Positions 8,422-18,731 are shown, counted from the first letter of the stretch. The stretch: 64,000 nt of DNA from Streptomyces carpinensis (GCF_002154505.1 NZ_MUBM01000088.1:20787-84786); one strand, 5' to 3'. Notes: generated from the letters alone by a model not told the origin. Numbers and translations: made by a program.

Positions 8422-8442
8422 CGTCCCCTGGCTAGGTCCTGA

Positions 8443-8795
8443 TGGAAGAGTCGGCCGATCAGGGTCTTCACTCGCGCCAGCGTCCACCGCCGATCGGCCC
8501 AACCGAGAACCGGCGGTCCCCTCTCCAACTCATGTTCAAGCCGGTCGACCTGGGCCGCGCTGAGCTCGGGCCGTCCGGGCGAGCCTGCGGACAGCTACCG
8601 CAACCTCATCTCGCCCCGCTCCCGCCAGGCCCTGCGCCATCGCTCGATCGACCGCTCGCTGACCCGTAGCGCGGCCACGATCTCCCGGTTCTTCTCCCCC
8701 GGTTCGCAGCGTTCCACGGCCTGCGGCCGGACCCCCTCCCACGCGGCCTGCCCGCAGCGGTCAACCCGCCACCCTGCGCCTATCTGACGCACCAA
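8443..8795 (-). pseudogene. IS630-family transposase, N-terminal half (interrupted)
   Basis: Minus-strand frames read EKNREIVAALRVSERSIERW and RRAWRERGEMRL, then, after a frame change, GWADRRWTLARVKTLIGRLF. These are the helix-turn-helix (HTH_29/winged) and linker blocks of IS630 transposases. A frameshift lies between them (about 8530-8600), so the gene was decaying as well as interrupted. The remainder lies at 6317-6608 beyond the IS605 insertion. Confidence 0.75.
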
Positions 8796-8955
8796 GTGGC
8801 TACCAGCGCCGACCGGCCCGCAGGCAACATCACCCGTGCAAGTTCAGCAGCTGCGACGGCCCACGCCCGCTACGCCCTCGAATAGAACCACTTGACCTTC
8901 GGATCCATATCCTCTGGCCGACCTGGCTGCCGCCGGTAATCGTCCCGTTTTCGGT

Positions 8956-9378
8956 TCACTGGCCGACGCTGGTTTCGATATAGAACCTCGTGAGCGCAAA
9001 CAGAATCAGGAGATCGAGTGTCATCATGGGAATGGACCATGCCGGATAGTGTGGGACGAACATGAACTGGGTGATCAGGCTGATCGCTGCCACCGCTGCG
9101 CCAGCCCCGCGGCCCCAGCTCTTTTCCGCCAGGACTGCCACGCCGGTGATGACGAGCAGCACACCGACGATGAGGTGGATAACGCCCCAGGTGGTCAGGT
9201 CGAACCAGTAGGTGTAGCTGGACGAGGTGGCGAACAGGCTGTCCTGTGCGATGCCGGATACGCCCATGAGGATGCTGAACGACCCGCTGAGCGTCATCAT
9301 GGCCCCACCGGCCAAGGTGGCGCCGCTGAGCGTTTTGCCGCCGCGCGCTCGCTGTGTCTTGTCGGGTATCGCTGTCAT
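8956..9378 (-). CDS. Four-helix membrane protein, DUF7144-like
   Basis: A 140-aa integral membrane protein with four hydrophobic segments: about residues 20-45 (GGAMMTLSGSFSILMGVSGI), 62-85 (GVIHLIVGVLLVITGVAVL), 90-110 and 115-133. This layout matches a widespread actinobacterial family of unknown function. Two ATGs are six bases apart; I chose 9378 because AGGGAGG then lies at normal spacing, whereas it would be too close to 9384. Neighbours on both sides are mobile-element debris, so context gives no functional clue. Confidence 0.75.
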   Translation of the reverse strand: MTAIPDKTQRARGGKTLSGATLAGGAMMTLSGSFSILMGVSGIAQDSLFATSSSYTYWFDLTTWGVIHLIVGVLLVITGVAVLAEKSWGRGAGAAVAAISLITQFMFVPHYPAWSIPMMTLDLLILFALTRFYIETSVGQ

Positions 9379-9514
9379 GGTCATCGCCTCCCTGCCGGCG
9401 CGGTCAGCGACGCACAGTGGAGTACGCGAAGCCGGCCACGCCTCCCTGCCAGGATCGCCGTAATCGTTCGGTATCGCGACTGCGATCTCGGGCATGCGGC
9501 GTGGAAGGTAACCC

Positions 9515-9661
9515 CCGCAGCAACTTCGGCGTGAAGTGGCCGGTGCTGTGGTCGATCCGTTCCACCAGCAGTTCGTGGTCCGCTTTCAGGTGCAGGAAGA
9601 AGACGCCGGGGCAGGCCGCTCGCAACGTGTCCCGGTCCTGCAACACGCGGCACTCGACAGG
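9515..9661 (-). pseudogene. Gluconokinase fragment
   Basis: The minus strand reads DTLRAACPGVFFLHLKADHE followed by LLVERIDHSTGHFTPKLL. This is the mid-to-late part of gluconokinase (GntK): the LRxxxPGVxFVHL...LLxERxxxRxGHFMPxxLL region. The P-loop N-terminus and the C-terminal tail are missing, and canonical RTGHFMP has drifted to STGHFTP. It is a truncated relic. Confidence 0.55.
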
Positions 9662-9787
9662 GAACTTCAGACGCCTCGATGACCCCGGGCCTTGGACGTC
9701 ACCCTCGTACAACCCGAGCTGGTCGTGGCAGTCGCGTCAACGGCGCACCGCCTCGCTACCTGGCCCCGATCCCGATCACGGTAGAGG

Positions 9788-10050
9788 TCATTTGGTCATA
9801 GCCGCGGTTGCGGCCGGTGCACAGGACTTGCGGCAGGGACGACCGACCCGGCCGACGGACCGGCGGGACCACGTCGAGCAGTGGCAGCAGCTGAGTGATA
9901 TGACTGCGGTTGCTGCCGTCAGCGGGACCGTGAGCGGAATGCCGCGCCCGTCGGTGATGAACTGAGGGAGGCGCCGTCTCCCTGACCTTGTCCGCTCAGT
10001 TCCTCGGCGGGCCCTGTGCGGCCCCACTTCGGCTGCGCACCCGTCACGCC
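9788..10050 (-). pseudogene. IS5-family transposase remnant
   Basis: In two alternating minus-strand frames the sequence follows the catalytic half of IS5/IS427-type transposases. GGPKWGRTGP-like and DGRGIPLTVPLT blocks come first, then the run that is normally LTGGNRNDVTQLLPLL, and finally GRVGRPCRK and the RNRGYDQ remnant of DRGYDHD. The frameshifts rule out a functional protein. Confidence 0.55.
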
Positions 10051-10194
10051 TGGGCGATCGTGGGTCCGCCCCGATGGCTGCGGTACCGCCGGCGCCTGCC
10101 GCGATGGTCGTGCGGAGCGCTGACGGCTGGGCCAGAGGTCCCGGACCTGGAGCCTTCACGCAGCGCGTCGGCCCGTTCCACCATGCGACCAGAT

Positions 10195-10224
10195 TTGACA
10201 TTAGGCAATCTTATGGGCGATAAA
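10195..10224 (+). promoter_or_regulatory. Candidate promoter of the first DUF1684 gene
   Basis: TTGACA (10195-10200) and GATAAA (10219-10224) are 18 bases apart in a conspicuously AT-rich island, about 90 bases before the GTG start. CTTCACGCAGCG is repeated directly on both sides (near 10154 and 10244). Confidence 0.3.
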
Positions 10225-10311
10225 GAAGCTCCTTTGGGTTGAGCTTCACGCAGCGTGATTTACAGCGCGTGATCGGGCGAGACCCCTCTGCTCCATGAAT
10301 CGGGTGTCACC

Positions 10312-11037
10312 GTGTCCCACGCCGCCGTCTCCCTCCAGCCGACCGACCCCGCCGGGGAGTGGCAGGCGTGGTGCGAGGACCGGCGGCGTGCCGTCACCTC
10401 GCCCACCGGGAACCTGGCACTGGTCGAGACCCGCTGGCTCCCCGCCGGCGAGCGGCCCGACCTCGCCGCCGCCGGTGACGCACAGCCGCCGCAGGTGACG
10501 GTGACGGCGCTCGAGCGCGCGGACCTGGTCACCGGTGAACCCGAGTACGGCCTGCGGTTCTGGGACGCCCAGTCGCCCGCGATCCAGCACTTCGAGGGCA
10601 TCGACACCTTCCCGTACGACCCGGCGTGGGTCCTGGAGGCCACATACACCCCGGTGTCCGGTGCCCGGAAGGTGGCCTTCGAGCACATCCGGGACAACGG
10701 CGGCACCCGTGAGCTCGTGGTGCCCGGTGACATCTCCCTCACCGTGGACGGCCGCGACTACACACTGAGCGCCTTCGACGACGACGGCACCCTGCTCCTC
10801 GTCTTCGGCGACCCCACCAACGGCGACAGCACCTACGGAGCCGGGCGCTTCCTCTTCGTCACCCACACCGGAGAGGGTCGCGTCCTCCTCGACTTCAACC
10901 GGGCCTTCGTGCCGCCCTGCGGATTCTCCGACCAGTACAACTGTCCGATGCCGCCGCGGCAGAACCGCTTCCACCTGCCCGTCGAGGCCGGCGAGAAGCG
11001 CCCCGTCTTCCGCGACGGCTTCCTCGAGCAGCACTGA
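10312..11037 (+). CDS. DUF1684 domain protein (paralogue 1)
   Basis: A 241-aa soluble protein of the DUF1684 family, whose function is unknown to me. The diagnostic C-terminal block is present: VLLDFNRAFVPPCG, then YNCPMPPRQNRF and LPVEAGEKRP. Central FGDPTNGDSTYGAGRF fits the same family. It lacks the usual opening about a domain 'WHxxR...GWL' and is shorter than the second copy at 19735. The GTG start has no strong ribosome site, so the true start may differ slightly. It directly precedes the peptide-type ABC importer in the same direction (68-base gap), suggesting co-transcription. Confidence 0.75.
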   Translation: MSHAAVSLQPTDPAGEWQAWCEDRRRAVTSPTGNLALVETRWLPAGERPDLAAAGDAQPPQVTVTALERADLVTGEPEYGLRFWDAQSPAIQHFEGIDTFPYDPAWVLEATYTPVSGARKVAFEHIRDNGGTRELVVPGDISLTVDGRDYTLSAFDDDGTLLLVFGDPTNGDSTYGAGRFLFVTHTGEGRVLLDFNRAFVPPCGFSDQYNCPMPPRQNRFHLPVEAGEKRPVFRDGFLEQH

Positions 11038-11105
11038 CCATCCGCTCCACCTGAGCTCTCCTCCCGGGCTTCCGCAGTCCCGCAGCACGAAAGCGCGTAC
11101 TTCCG

Positions 11106-12623
11106 ATGAGCATCAAGAAGACCTCCGTGTTCTCCGTGGCCACCGCCGCCGCCCTCGCGGTGACCCTCACCGCCTGCGGCGGTGGGACGGGCGCCGGGAG
11201 CGCCTCCGGCGCGTACGACAAGAACGCCACGGTCAACATCGGCTCGCTCTACGAGCCGCAGAACCTCGACAACACCGCCGGCGGTGGCCAGGGCGTGACC
11301 GAGGCCCTGAACGGCAACGTCTACGAGGGGCTGTTCCGGCTCACCGACGACGGCAAGGTCGAGAAACTGCTCGCCCAGGACTACAAGGTGAGCGACGACG
11401 GGCTCACCTACACCTTCACCCTCCGCGACGGTGTGAAGTTCCACAGCGGCAAGACGCTCACCAGTGCCGACGTCAAGTACAGCCTGGAGAAGGTGCTCGG
11501 GAAGGACTCTCAGTCCGCGCGCAAGAGCAACCTCGAGGTCGTCAAGGACATCGCCACCCCGGACGCCAGGACCGTCAAGGTCACCCTCTCAAAGAAGTCG
11601 ATCTCCTTCGTCTACAACCTCTCCTACGTCTGGATCATCAACTCCCAGGCGAAGAACCTGAAGTCGACCGAGGACGGCACCGGGCCGTACAAGCTGAACA
11701 AGTGGACCCGCGGCTCGGCCCTCAGCCTCGACCGGTTCGCGGGCTACTGGGGCCACGCGGCCGCCAGCAAGCAGGTCGTCTTCCACTACTACAAGGACGC
11801 CACCGCGCTGAACAACGCGCTGCTGACCAATGCCGTCGACGTCGTCACCAGCGAGCAGTCCCCGGACGCCCTGGCGCAGTTCAAGAACAACCAGAACTAC
11901 AAGATCACCGACGGCAACTCGACCACCAAGCTGCTGCTCGCCTTCAACGACAAGGCGAAGCCCTTCACCGACGTCAGGGTCCGCCAGGCCGTCTCCGCCG
12001 CCATCGACGACAAGAAGCTCCTCGAATCCGTCTGGGGCGGCTACGGCAAGCTCATCGGCTCGATGGTGCCGCCTACCGACCCGTGGTACGAGGACCTCAC
12101 CAAGGTCAACGCGTACGACCCCGCGAAGGCCAAGCAGCTGCTCGCCGAGGCCGGTTACAAGAACGGCTTCGACATCACCCTGGACACTCCCAACTACGAC
12201 CCGCACCCGACCGCCGCGACCTTCATCAAGTCGCAGCTCGCCAAGGTCGGCATCACGGTCAAGATCAACACCATCACGCCGGACGAGTGGTACACGAAGG
12301 TCTACCAGAACCACGACTTCACGGCCACGCTCCAGGAGCACGTCAACGACCGCGACCTGGTCTGGTACGGCAACCCCGACTTCTACTGGGGGTACGACAA
12401 CAAGCAGGTCCAGCAGTGGGTGGCGCAGTCCGAGGAGGCGTCCACCGCGGCCGGGCAGACCGCGCTGCTGAAGAAGGTCAACCGCAAGACCGCCGAGGAC
12501 GCGGCCAGCGACTGGCTGTACCTGTACCCGCAGATCGTGGTCGCGAGCAGCAAGCTGTCCGGCTACCCGCACAACGGTCTCAACTCCCAGTTCTTCGCGT
12601 ACGACATCAAGAAGACGGGCTGA
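11106..12623 (+). CDS. Peptide/nickel-type ABC transporter substrate-binding lipoprotein (family 5)
   Basis: A 505-aa solute-binding lipoprotein (SBP_bac_5, DppA/OppA class), first of a five-gene importer operon. The signal peptide ends LTAC with lipidated Cys24. Family landmarks include VNIGSLYEPQNLD, the signature segment LRDGVKFHSGKTLTSADVKY and the C-terminal TPDEWYTKVY region. Its stop overlaps the permease start by one base (TGATG). The ligand could be a peptide or another small organic solute; the sequence alone does not say. Confidence 0.9.
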   Translation: MSIKKTSVFSVATAAALAVTLTACGGGTGAGSASGAYDKNATVNIGSLYEPQNLDNTAGGGQGVTEALNGNVYEGLFRLTDDGKVEKLLAQDYKVSDDGLTYTFTLRDGVKFHSGKTLTSADVKYSLEKVLGKDSQSARKSNLEVVKDIATPDARTVKVTLSKKSISFVYNLSYVWIINSQAKNLKSTEDGTGPYKLNKWTRGSALSLDRFAGYWGHAAASKQVVFHYYKDATALNNALLTNAVDVVTSEQSPDALAQFKNNQNYKITDGNSTTKLLLAFNDKAKPFTDVRVRQAVSAAIDDKKLLESVWGGYGKLIGSMVPPTDPWYEDLTKVNAYDPAKAKQLLAEAGYKNGFDITLDTPNYDPHPTAATFIKSQLAKVGITVKINTITPDEWYTKVYQNHDFTATLQEHVNDRDLVWYGNPDFYWGYDNKQVQQWVAQSEEASTAAGQTALLKKVNRKTAEDAASDWLYLYPQIVVASSKLSGYPHNGLNSQFFAYDIKKTG

Positions 12624-13588
12624 TGACGCGTTACCTTCTGCGTCGCCTGGCCTTCCTGGTGGTGTCGCTGGTGCTGGCGAGCGTCGTGCTGTTCTTGCTG
12701 CTGCGCATGCTGCCCGGTGACCCCGCCAACGCCCTCACCTCGGTGGGGGCGAGCCCCGAACAGATCGCGGCGGCACGGCACTCCATCGGTTCCGACAAGC
12801 CGCTGCCCGAGCAGTTCACCCACTGGATCGGGCAGTTGGCGAGCGGTGACCTCGGCACGTCCTTCGTCAGCTCGCTGCCGGTCGGGCCCGAGGTCCTGGC
12901 GCGGCTGAACGTCACGGTCCCGCTCACGCTCGCGGCCTTCGTGCTGGCCGTCGTCATCGCGGTCCCGGCCGGCTTCGCCGCCGCGTACAAACGGCACACC
13001 TGGTACGGCGCGCTGCTCAGCGGGATCTCCCAGCTGGGCATCGCCGTCCCCGTGTTCTGGCTCGGCATGATCCTGATCGCGGTGTTCGCGCTGAACGCCG
13101 GCTGGCTGCCCGCGGGCGGCTTCCCGCCCGACGGTTGGGCCCAGCCCGCCGAGGCGGTCCGCTCCCTCATCCTGCCCGTCGTCACCATCGCACTGGTGAT
13201 GAGCGCCTCGCTCATCCGCTACGTCCGCTCCGCCACGCTCGACGTCCTGGACAGCGACTACTTGCGCACTGCCCGCGCCCTGGGCTCCTCCTTCTCAGGG
13301 GCCATGTGGCGGCACGGCCTGCGCAACGCCTCCGTGCCGGTGATCTCCGTCCTCGGTATGGAACTGGCGTCCACGCTGCTCGGAGCGGTCGTCGTGGAGT
13401 CCGTGTACGCTCTGCCCGGCCTTGGCTCCTTCCTCGCCACCGGCATCTCCCAGCACGACTATCCCGTCATCCAGGGCGTGCTGTTCGTGTCCACGCTGGC
13501 AGTGCTGGTCATCGGCTTCGCCGCCGACCTCGTCCAGCGGATCATCGACCCGCGGCTGCGGGACAGGCTTTCCGGAGGCGCCCGATGA
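12623..13588 (+). CDS. ABC transporter permease, DppB/OppB type
   Basis: A 321-aa inner-membrane permease of the peptide-importer family. MTRYLLRRLAFLVVSLVLAS opens the protein with the typical first helix; LLRMLPGDPANAL follows, as in DppB. Six membrane spans are visible. The coupling (EAA) loop appears around DYLRTARALGSSFSGAMWRH. It overlaps the preceding gene by one base and the next gene by four (ATGA). Confidence 0.9.
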   Translation: MTRYLLRRLAFLVVSLVLASVVLFLLLRMLPGDPANALTSVGASPEQIAAARHSIGSDKPLPEQFTHWIGQLASGDLGTSFVSSLPVGPEVLARLNVTVPLTLAAFVLAVVIAVPAGFAAAYKRHTWYGALLSGISQLGIAVPVFWLGMILIAVFALNAGWLPAGGFPPDGWAQPAEAVRSLILPVVTIALVMSASLIRYVRSATLDVLDSDYLRTARALGSSFSGAMWRHGLRNASVPVISVLGMELASTLLGAVVVESVYALPGLGSFLATGISQHDYPVIQGVLFVSTLAVLVIGFAADLVQRIIDPRLRDRLSGGAR

Positions 13589-14505
13589 CAGGCGTGCAGA
13601 AGACCGGCCAGGCACCCGAGGAGACGGGCCGCACACCCGGGACGTCGTCGGCCACGCCGGCCAAGTCCGTCGAGTCGGCGAAGCAGGGGGCCCGGCGCTC
13701 GTACACGCTGATCGCCGGCTGTGTCCTGGCGGGCCTGATCGTCCTGCTCGCGGCCGTGTCGTTCGTATGGCTGCCGTACGCCCCCGACGACACGTCCGGC
13801 ACCCGGCTCGCGGCACCCGGCGCGGGCCATCTGCTGGGCACCGACAAGCTCGGCCGGGATCTGTTCACCCAGCTGATGACCGGCTCCCGGATCGCCGTCG
13901 AGGCGGGCCTCGGCTCGGTCCTGACCGCCGCCTTGATCGGCGTCAGCCTGGGCGTGCTCAGCGCGTTCGCACTGGGCTGGCTCGACGACACGCTCGCCGC
14001 GTTCCTCGACATCCTCATCGCCTTCCCGACGCTCCTGCTCGCGATGCTCATCGTCGCCGCGCGCTCCGCCACTCTCGGCTCGGCCGTGCTGGCGATCGGG
14101 CTCGCCCAGAGCGCGGTCGTCGCACGGCTGGTGCGCATCCTGGTCAAACGGGTCCTGGCGCAGGACTACATCACGGCCGCACGCACCTCCGGCACCTCCT
14201 GGCCCAGGGTCGTGGCCGGACATGTGCTGCCCAACATATGGCCCACGCTGGTGGTGAACCTGGCCCTCCAGTTCGGCCTCGCGGTCCTCGCCGAGGCAAG
14301 CCTGTCGTACCTGGGCCTGGGCGCGCCGCCACCCAACGCCTCGTGGGGCCGCATGCTTCAGGAGGCCCAGGCCACCTTCACCACGGCCCCGGCCGGGGCC
14401 CTCGCCCCCGGCGTCCTGCTCGTGCTGCTCGTCATCGGCGTGAACCTGATCGCCGACGGCCTGCGCGACACCCTCGACCCCACGGCACGGCGGAGGCGAG
14501 CGTGA
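13585..14505 (+). CDS. ABC transporter permease, DppC/OppC type
   Basis: A 306-aa second permease subunit. An approximately 40-residue polar N-terminal extension precedes the first membrane helix (about 45-70). HLLGTDKLGRDLFTQLM is the DppC signature, and the EAA-type loop is DYITAARTSGTSWPRVVAGH. The start ATG overlaps the upstream stop and its own stop overlaps the ATPase GTG, so the operon is tightly coupled. Confidence 0.9.
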   Translation: MTGVQKTGQAPEETGRTPGTSSATPAKSVESAKQGARRSYTLIAGCVLAGLIVLLAAVSFVWLPYAPDDTSGTRLAAPGAGHLLGTDKLGRDLFTQLMTGSRIAVEAGLGSVLTAALIGVSLGVLSAFALGWLDDTLAAFLDILIAFPTLLLAMLIVAARSATLGSAVLAIGLAQSAVVARLVRILVKRVLAQDYITAARTSGTSWPRVVAGHVLPNIWPTLVVNLALQFGLAVLAEASLSYLGLGAPPPNASWGRMLQEAQATFTTAPAGALAPGVLLVLLVIGVNLIADGLRDTLDPTARRRRA

Positions 14506-15298
14506 CCCTTCTCGACATACGCGACCTGACCATCCGCACGGCCGACGGGCGCGTCCTCGTCGACCGCCTGTCCCTGACCGTCTCCCCCGGCGAACGGCTC
14601 GGGCTCATCGGCGAGTCCGGCTCCGGGAAGTCGTTGACCACGCTCGCCGTGCTCGGCCTGCTGCCCGAGGGCATGACCGCCACCGGCAGCGTCGAACTCG
14701 CCGGCACCCAGATCGTGGAGGCGAGCGAGAAGCAGCTGAACGGCGTGCGCGGCCGGGACGCCGCGATCGTCTTCCAGGAACCGCTCACCGCGCTCGACCC
14801 CCTGATGCGTGTCGGCCGGCAGCTCGCCGAACCCCTGCGGCGACGGCGGGGGCTGCGGGGCACCGAGCTCAAGCGGGCCGTGACGCAGGCGCTGGAACAG
14901 GTGCGGCTGCCCGAGCCCGGCCGGATCGCGCGTGCCTTCCCGCACCAGATCTCCGGCGGCCAGCGCCAGCGCGCCGCGCTCGCCCTGGCGCTGGCCTGCG
15001 AGCCGAAACTGCTCATCGCCGACGAACCGACCACGGCCCTCGACGTCTCCGTGCAGGCCGAGATGCTCGACCTCGTCGACACCCTGGTACGTGAGCGGGA
15101 GATGGCCGTCCTCTTCGTCAGCCATGACCTCGCGGTCGTCGCCCGGATCACCGACCGCGCCGTGGTCATGAAGGACGGCCGGGCCGTCGAGCGGGGCGAC
15201 GTGCGGGAGATCGTCCGGCACCCACGCCAGGAGTACACCAAGGCCCTGGTGGGAAGCGCCCGGCGGCTGGAGTCCGCCCTGGACGTCAGGAGCGCCCG

Positions 15299-15302
<4 letters not shown>
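14502..15302 (+). CDS. ABC transporter ATP-binding protein, DppD/OppD type
   Basis: A 266-aa nucleotide-binding subunit. Walker A is GESGSGKS, the signature is ISGGQRQR, Walker B is LLIADEPTTALD and the switch His lies in FVSHD. It is shorter than classical DppD (about 330 aa) because the C-terminal oligopeptide/iron-sulfur-type extension is missing. The GTG start overlaps the DppC stop and the stop overlaps the next ATG. Confidence 0.9.
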
Positions 15303-16141
<839 letters not shown>

Positions 16142-16681
16142 GGCAGGGTGCCGCGTGAGCCGTCGGGTCAGCAGGTGCGGACAGACCTACGCCAGGGCCG
16201 CGCTCGCGAACGCGGTCCGAGAGTCGGTGTTGCGCCGGCCCGTCACCCGAATGCGGAGCGTGCCCCCCATGCTGCTGCGCTCCCAGGTGATGCCGGCCAG
16301 TTCGCGGCGGCCGAAGTGGCCATGGGCCGCGGTCTGGTGGCACGGGCTCGGTTCGCCTTGATCTCGGCAGAATGACGTCGTGCCGCTCGGCGCTGATGCG
16401 GACGGGCGGGACTCAGGTAGCGCACCGGGTTGGTGCCGCCGCGGCGCACGACCTGCTGCCGCTTCCACGCCTCTTGGCCGGTCACTCTGCATACCCCGAA
16501 GGCTCAGCCACCGCGCCTCCACCAGTCGGATCGGAGTCACCGCACATTCCACCAGCACGAACAGCTGCCGGGTCGGCCCGCCCGGCGACTCGGTAGTGGT
16601 GCCGCGCCCTCGCCCCCCGATCAGAGCCACCTCGGCTCCGTGCGCGGCGCCCGGACGGTGGAGCTCGGCGCGCGTGGCCGC
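16142..16681. other. Gene-free stretch after the importer operon
   Basis: A long minus-strand open frame covers it, with clean-looking ends (LFVLVECAVTPIRLVEAR and ITWERSSMGGTLRI). I recognise no family, see no ribosome site, and the central part looks non-coding. It may be a decayed gene. Confidence 0.35.
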
Positions 16682-17296
16682 TCAGGCGACCTCCACCCGG
16701 GCGCGGCGTGCCTGGCGGAGGAGTTCGCCCCACCACCGCAGCTCGTCGAGCATCGCCTTCGCGGCGCTGTTCGGGCCCGCCGGGTCCCGTAGCTCGCCCT
16801 CCGGGCCGAAGAGCTCGTAGTAGCGGGGGAACGTCACGGCGTTGCGCACCGTGTGGGCCTGGAGTTCGGCGAAGATCTGGCGGAGCTGCTCGATGGCGAG
16901 CAGGCCGCCGCTGGCTCCGCTGTAGCCGACGAAGCCGATCGGCTTGGCCTCCCACTCCGTGTAGTGCCAGTCGATCGCGGCCTTCAGGGAGGCGGGGAAG
17001 CTGCGGTTGTAGTCGGGTGTCACCACGACCACCACGTCGGCCTCCTCGAGCCGGCGGGTGAGGTCCGCCATCCCGGCGGGGCGGGCCATACGGGGTTCGA
17101 GGGCGGGCGGCACCGCCGGGAGGGCGAGGGTCAGGGTCGTGTCGGCGAGATCGACGAGGTTCACCGTGAAGCGGCCGTACGCCTCGGCCCGTTCCGCGAA
17201 CCACTTCGCGACCACCGGGCCGAAGCGGCCCTCCCGGACGCTGCCGATGATGATCGCGAGGTTGAGGGGCTCATCGCTCCGTGGCTCAGTGCGCAT
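16682..17296 (-). CDS. NADPH-dependent FMN reductase family protein
   Basis: A 204-aa flavodoxin-fold oxidoreductase of the FMN_red class, which reduces FMN (or quinones) with NAD(P)H and can supply reduced flavin to monooxygenases. The phosphate-binding loop is IIGSVREGRFGPVVAKWF (about residues 16-33). VVVTPDYNRSFPASLK and KPIGFVGYSGASGG are the flavin-edge segments. It is divergently transcribed from the MmyB-like regulator at 17439, its probable controller. An SDR/LLM-type partner lies 1.4 kb away at 18732. Confidence 0.85.
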   Translation of the reverse strand: MRTEPRSDEPLNLAIIIGSVREGRFGPVVAKWFAERAEAYGRFTVNLVDLADTTLTLALPAVPPALEPRMARPAGMADLTRRLEEADVVVVVTPDYNRSFPASLKAAIDWHYTEWEAKPIGFVGYSGASGGLLAIEQLRQIFAELQAHTVRNAVTFPRYYELFGPEGELRDPAGPNSAAKAMLDELRWWGELLRQARRARVEVA

Positions 17297-17438
17297 GATG
17301 GTCCGGCACCTTTCCTTGTGCTGGGGTCTGCTGGATCTCCTTCGAATCTGCCCGCGCTGCCGGGTGCAGGGGAGGCCGGGCCGAGGCTGGTAGTGCCAGG
17401 GCCACGATCCGGACGGGCGTGGCTGTTACGTTCACCGG

Positions 17439-18317
17439 GTGAGCGACAACGAGCTGGGACTCTTCCTCCGCAGCCGCCGCGAGGCCGTCGCCCCCGCCGA
17501 CGTGGGGCTGCCCACCGGGCCGCGCCGCCGGACGCCGGGGTTGCGCCGGGCCGAGCTGGCCACGCTCGCCGGGGTCAGCGTGGAGTATGTGACCCGGCTC
17601 GAGCAGGGGCGCGACCGCAGGCCGTCCGCGCCCGTGCTCTCGGCGCTCGCCGACGCGCTGCGGCTGACCGCGAGCGAGCGGGTCCATCTGCACCGGCTCT
17701 CCAAGGGGGCCGAGGCCGGGTTCACCTGCCGGGGCGGCGCGGTGCCCGGCCGCACGGTGCGGCCCACCGTGCGGGCGCTGCTGGACCGCCTCGAACCCAC
17801 CCCGGCCGTTCTGCTCAACGGGCTGGGCGAGCTCCTTGCCTGGACCGAGGCGTACGAGCGGCTCACCCGGCCGCTGGGTCTCCTCGATGCCCACGGCTCG
17901 GACGGAGGGCCGCCCAGCCTCGTCCGCTACGTCTTCACCGACGCGCGGGCACGCACCGCCTACCCCGACTGGGACCGAATCGCCGACGACCAGGTGGCCG
18001 CACTCAAGCGGGGGCCGTTCCGCGCGGACCCCCACATCGCCGCGGTCGCCGACGAGCTGACCGTGACCGCCGGTCCGGACTTCGCCGAGCGGGTGGCGAC
18101 CCTGCCCGGCCTGCCGAGGGCGAGCGGCGTCCTGCGTCTGATCCACCCCGAGGAGGGGGAACTCCGCCTGGGCTACGAGACACTGGAGTTGCCCGCCGAC
18201 GACGATCAGCGCCTGGTGGTGCACATCCCCGCCGACGACGCCTCCACCGCCGCGCTGGACCGGCTCACGGGCCGCCGGTCAGGGGCGCTGCGCGCGGTGT
18301 CCGGCTGGGACCGCTGA
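17439..18317 (+). CDS. XRE-family regulator with MmyB-like ligand-binding domain
   Basis: A 292-aa DNA-binding regulator. Residues about 8-75 form an XRE helix-turn-helix (PGLRRAELATLAGVSVEYVT, RLEQGRDRRPSAPVLSALAD). The rest, from about 110, is the MmyB-like domain (LLDRLEPTPAVLLNGLGELL, DWDRIADDQVAALK) thought to bind a small or fatty ligand. These regulators usually control the divergent oxidoreductase gene, here the FMN reductase. A -10-like TTACGTT ends about eight bases before the GTG and there is no Shine-Dalgarno, so the mRNA may be leaderless. Confidence 0.85.
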   Translation: MSDNELGLFLRSRREAVAPADVGLPTGPRRRTPGLRRAELATLAGVSVEYVTRLEQGRDRRPSAPVLSALADALRLTASERVHLHRLSKGAEAGFTCRGGAVPGRTVRPTVRALLDRLEPTPAVLLNGLGELLAWTEAYERLTRPLGLLDAHGSDGGPPSLVRYVFTDARARTAYPDWDRIADDQVAALKRGPFRADPHIAAVADELTVTAGPDFAERVATLPGLPRASGVLRLIHPEEGELRLGYETLELPADDDQRLVVHIPADDASTAALDRLTGRRSGALRAVSGWDR

Positions 18318-18731
18318 AGCCACTCGGCCATCCAGTCAGCGCAAGCCCGGCCGGGGACGCGTCAGGAAGCCGCGGTGCCGCGGCACGAGCGCTACGGGGC
18401 CGGGCGCAGGATCGCCCCGGCAGGTGAGCGATTGGGGCGGTTCACCTCGCCACGGTACGTGGGACGTCGTCCGGGACGGCCACGTGGTCCCAAACCCGGA
18501 GGCCTCATCCGACGAACTGCAATGCGCACCCGGCATCCAGCGGTCAGGGCTTCTCCGGCTTCTTCGGCGGTGGCACCGCACCGACGGCGGGACCGGCACG
18601 CATGAAGGCCGTCACGGAGTTCACACCGGACGTGACGCCCGGGGTGAGCGGTGTCCCCGTACACATGACTGACAAGAAGCTGTCACACGCGGACCGGAAT
18701 GCCGGTTCGGCCGCCGGCCGTTCTGACTGAC
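18318..18731. other. Stretch without a convincing gene upstream of the LLM oxidoreductase
   Basis: Only short frames on both strands, none recognisable. An in-frame ATG at 18699 could extend the following gene by 11 residues. Confidence 0.35.

Larger units (their letters stand above)
6609..8442 (-). mobile_element. Complete IS200/IS605-family insertion sequence (tnpA + tnpB)
   Basis: The element is about 1.83 kb, bounded by the two halves of an IS630 transposase gene. Its ends are defined by where the host gene's reading (LFH|VSYT) breaks and resumes. There is no target duplication and there are no inverted terminal repeats, as expected for single-strand HUH transposition. Subterminal hairpins with the same tetraloop (TTTA on the minus strand) lie at both ends. 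tnpA and tnpB overlap by four bases and both look intact. The bases next to the left end (CTCTTCCA) and at the right end (GGAGTCA) both finish in CA, plausibly the target and cleavage motifs. The exact ends are uncertain by one to three bases. Confidence 0.85.
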
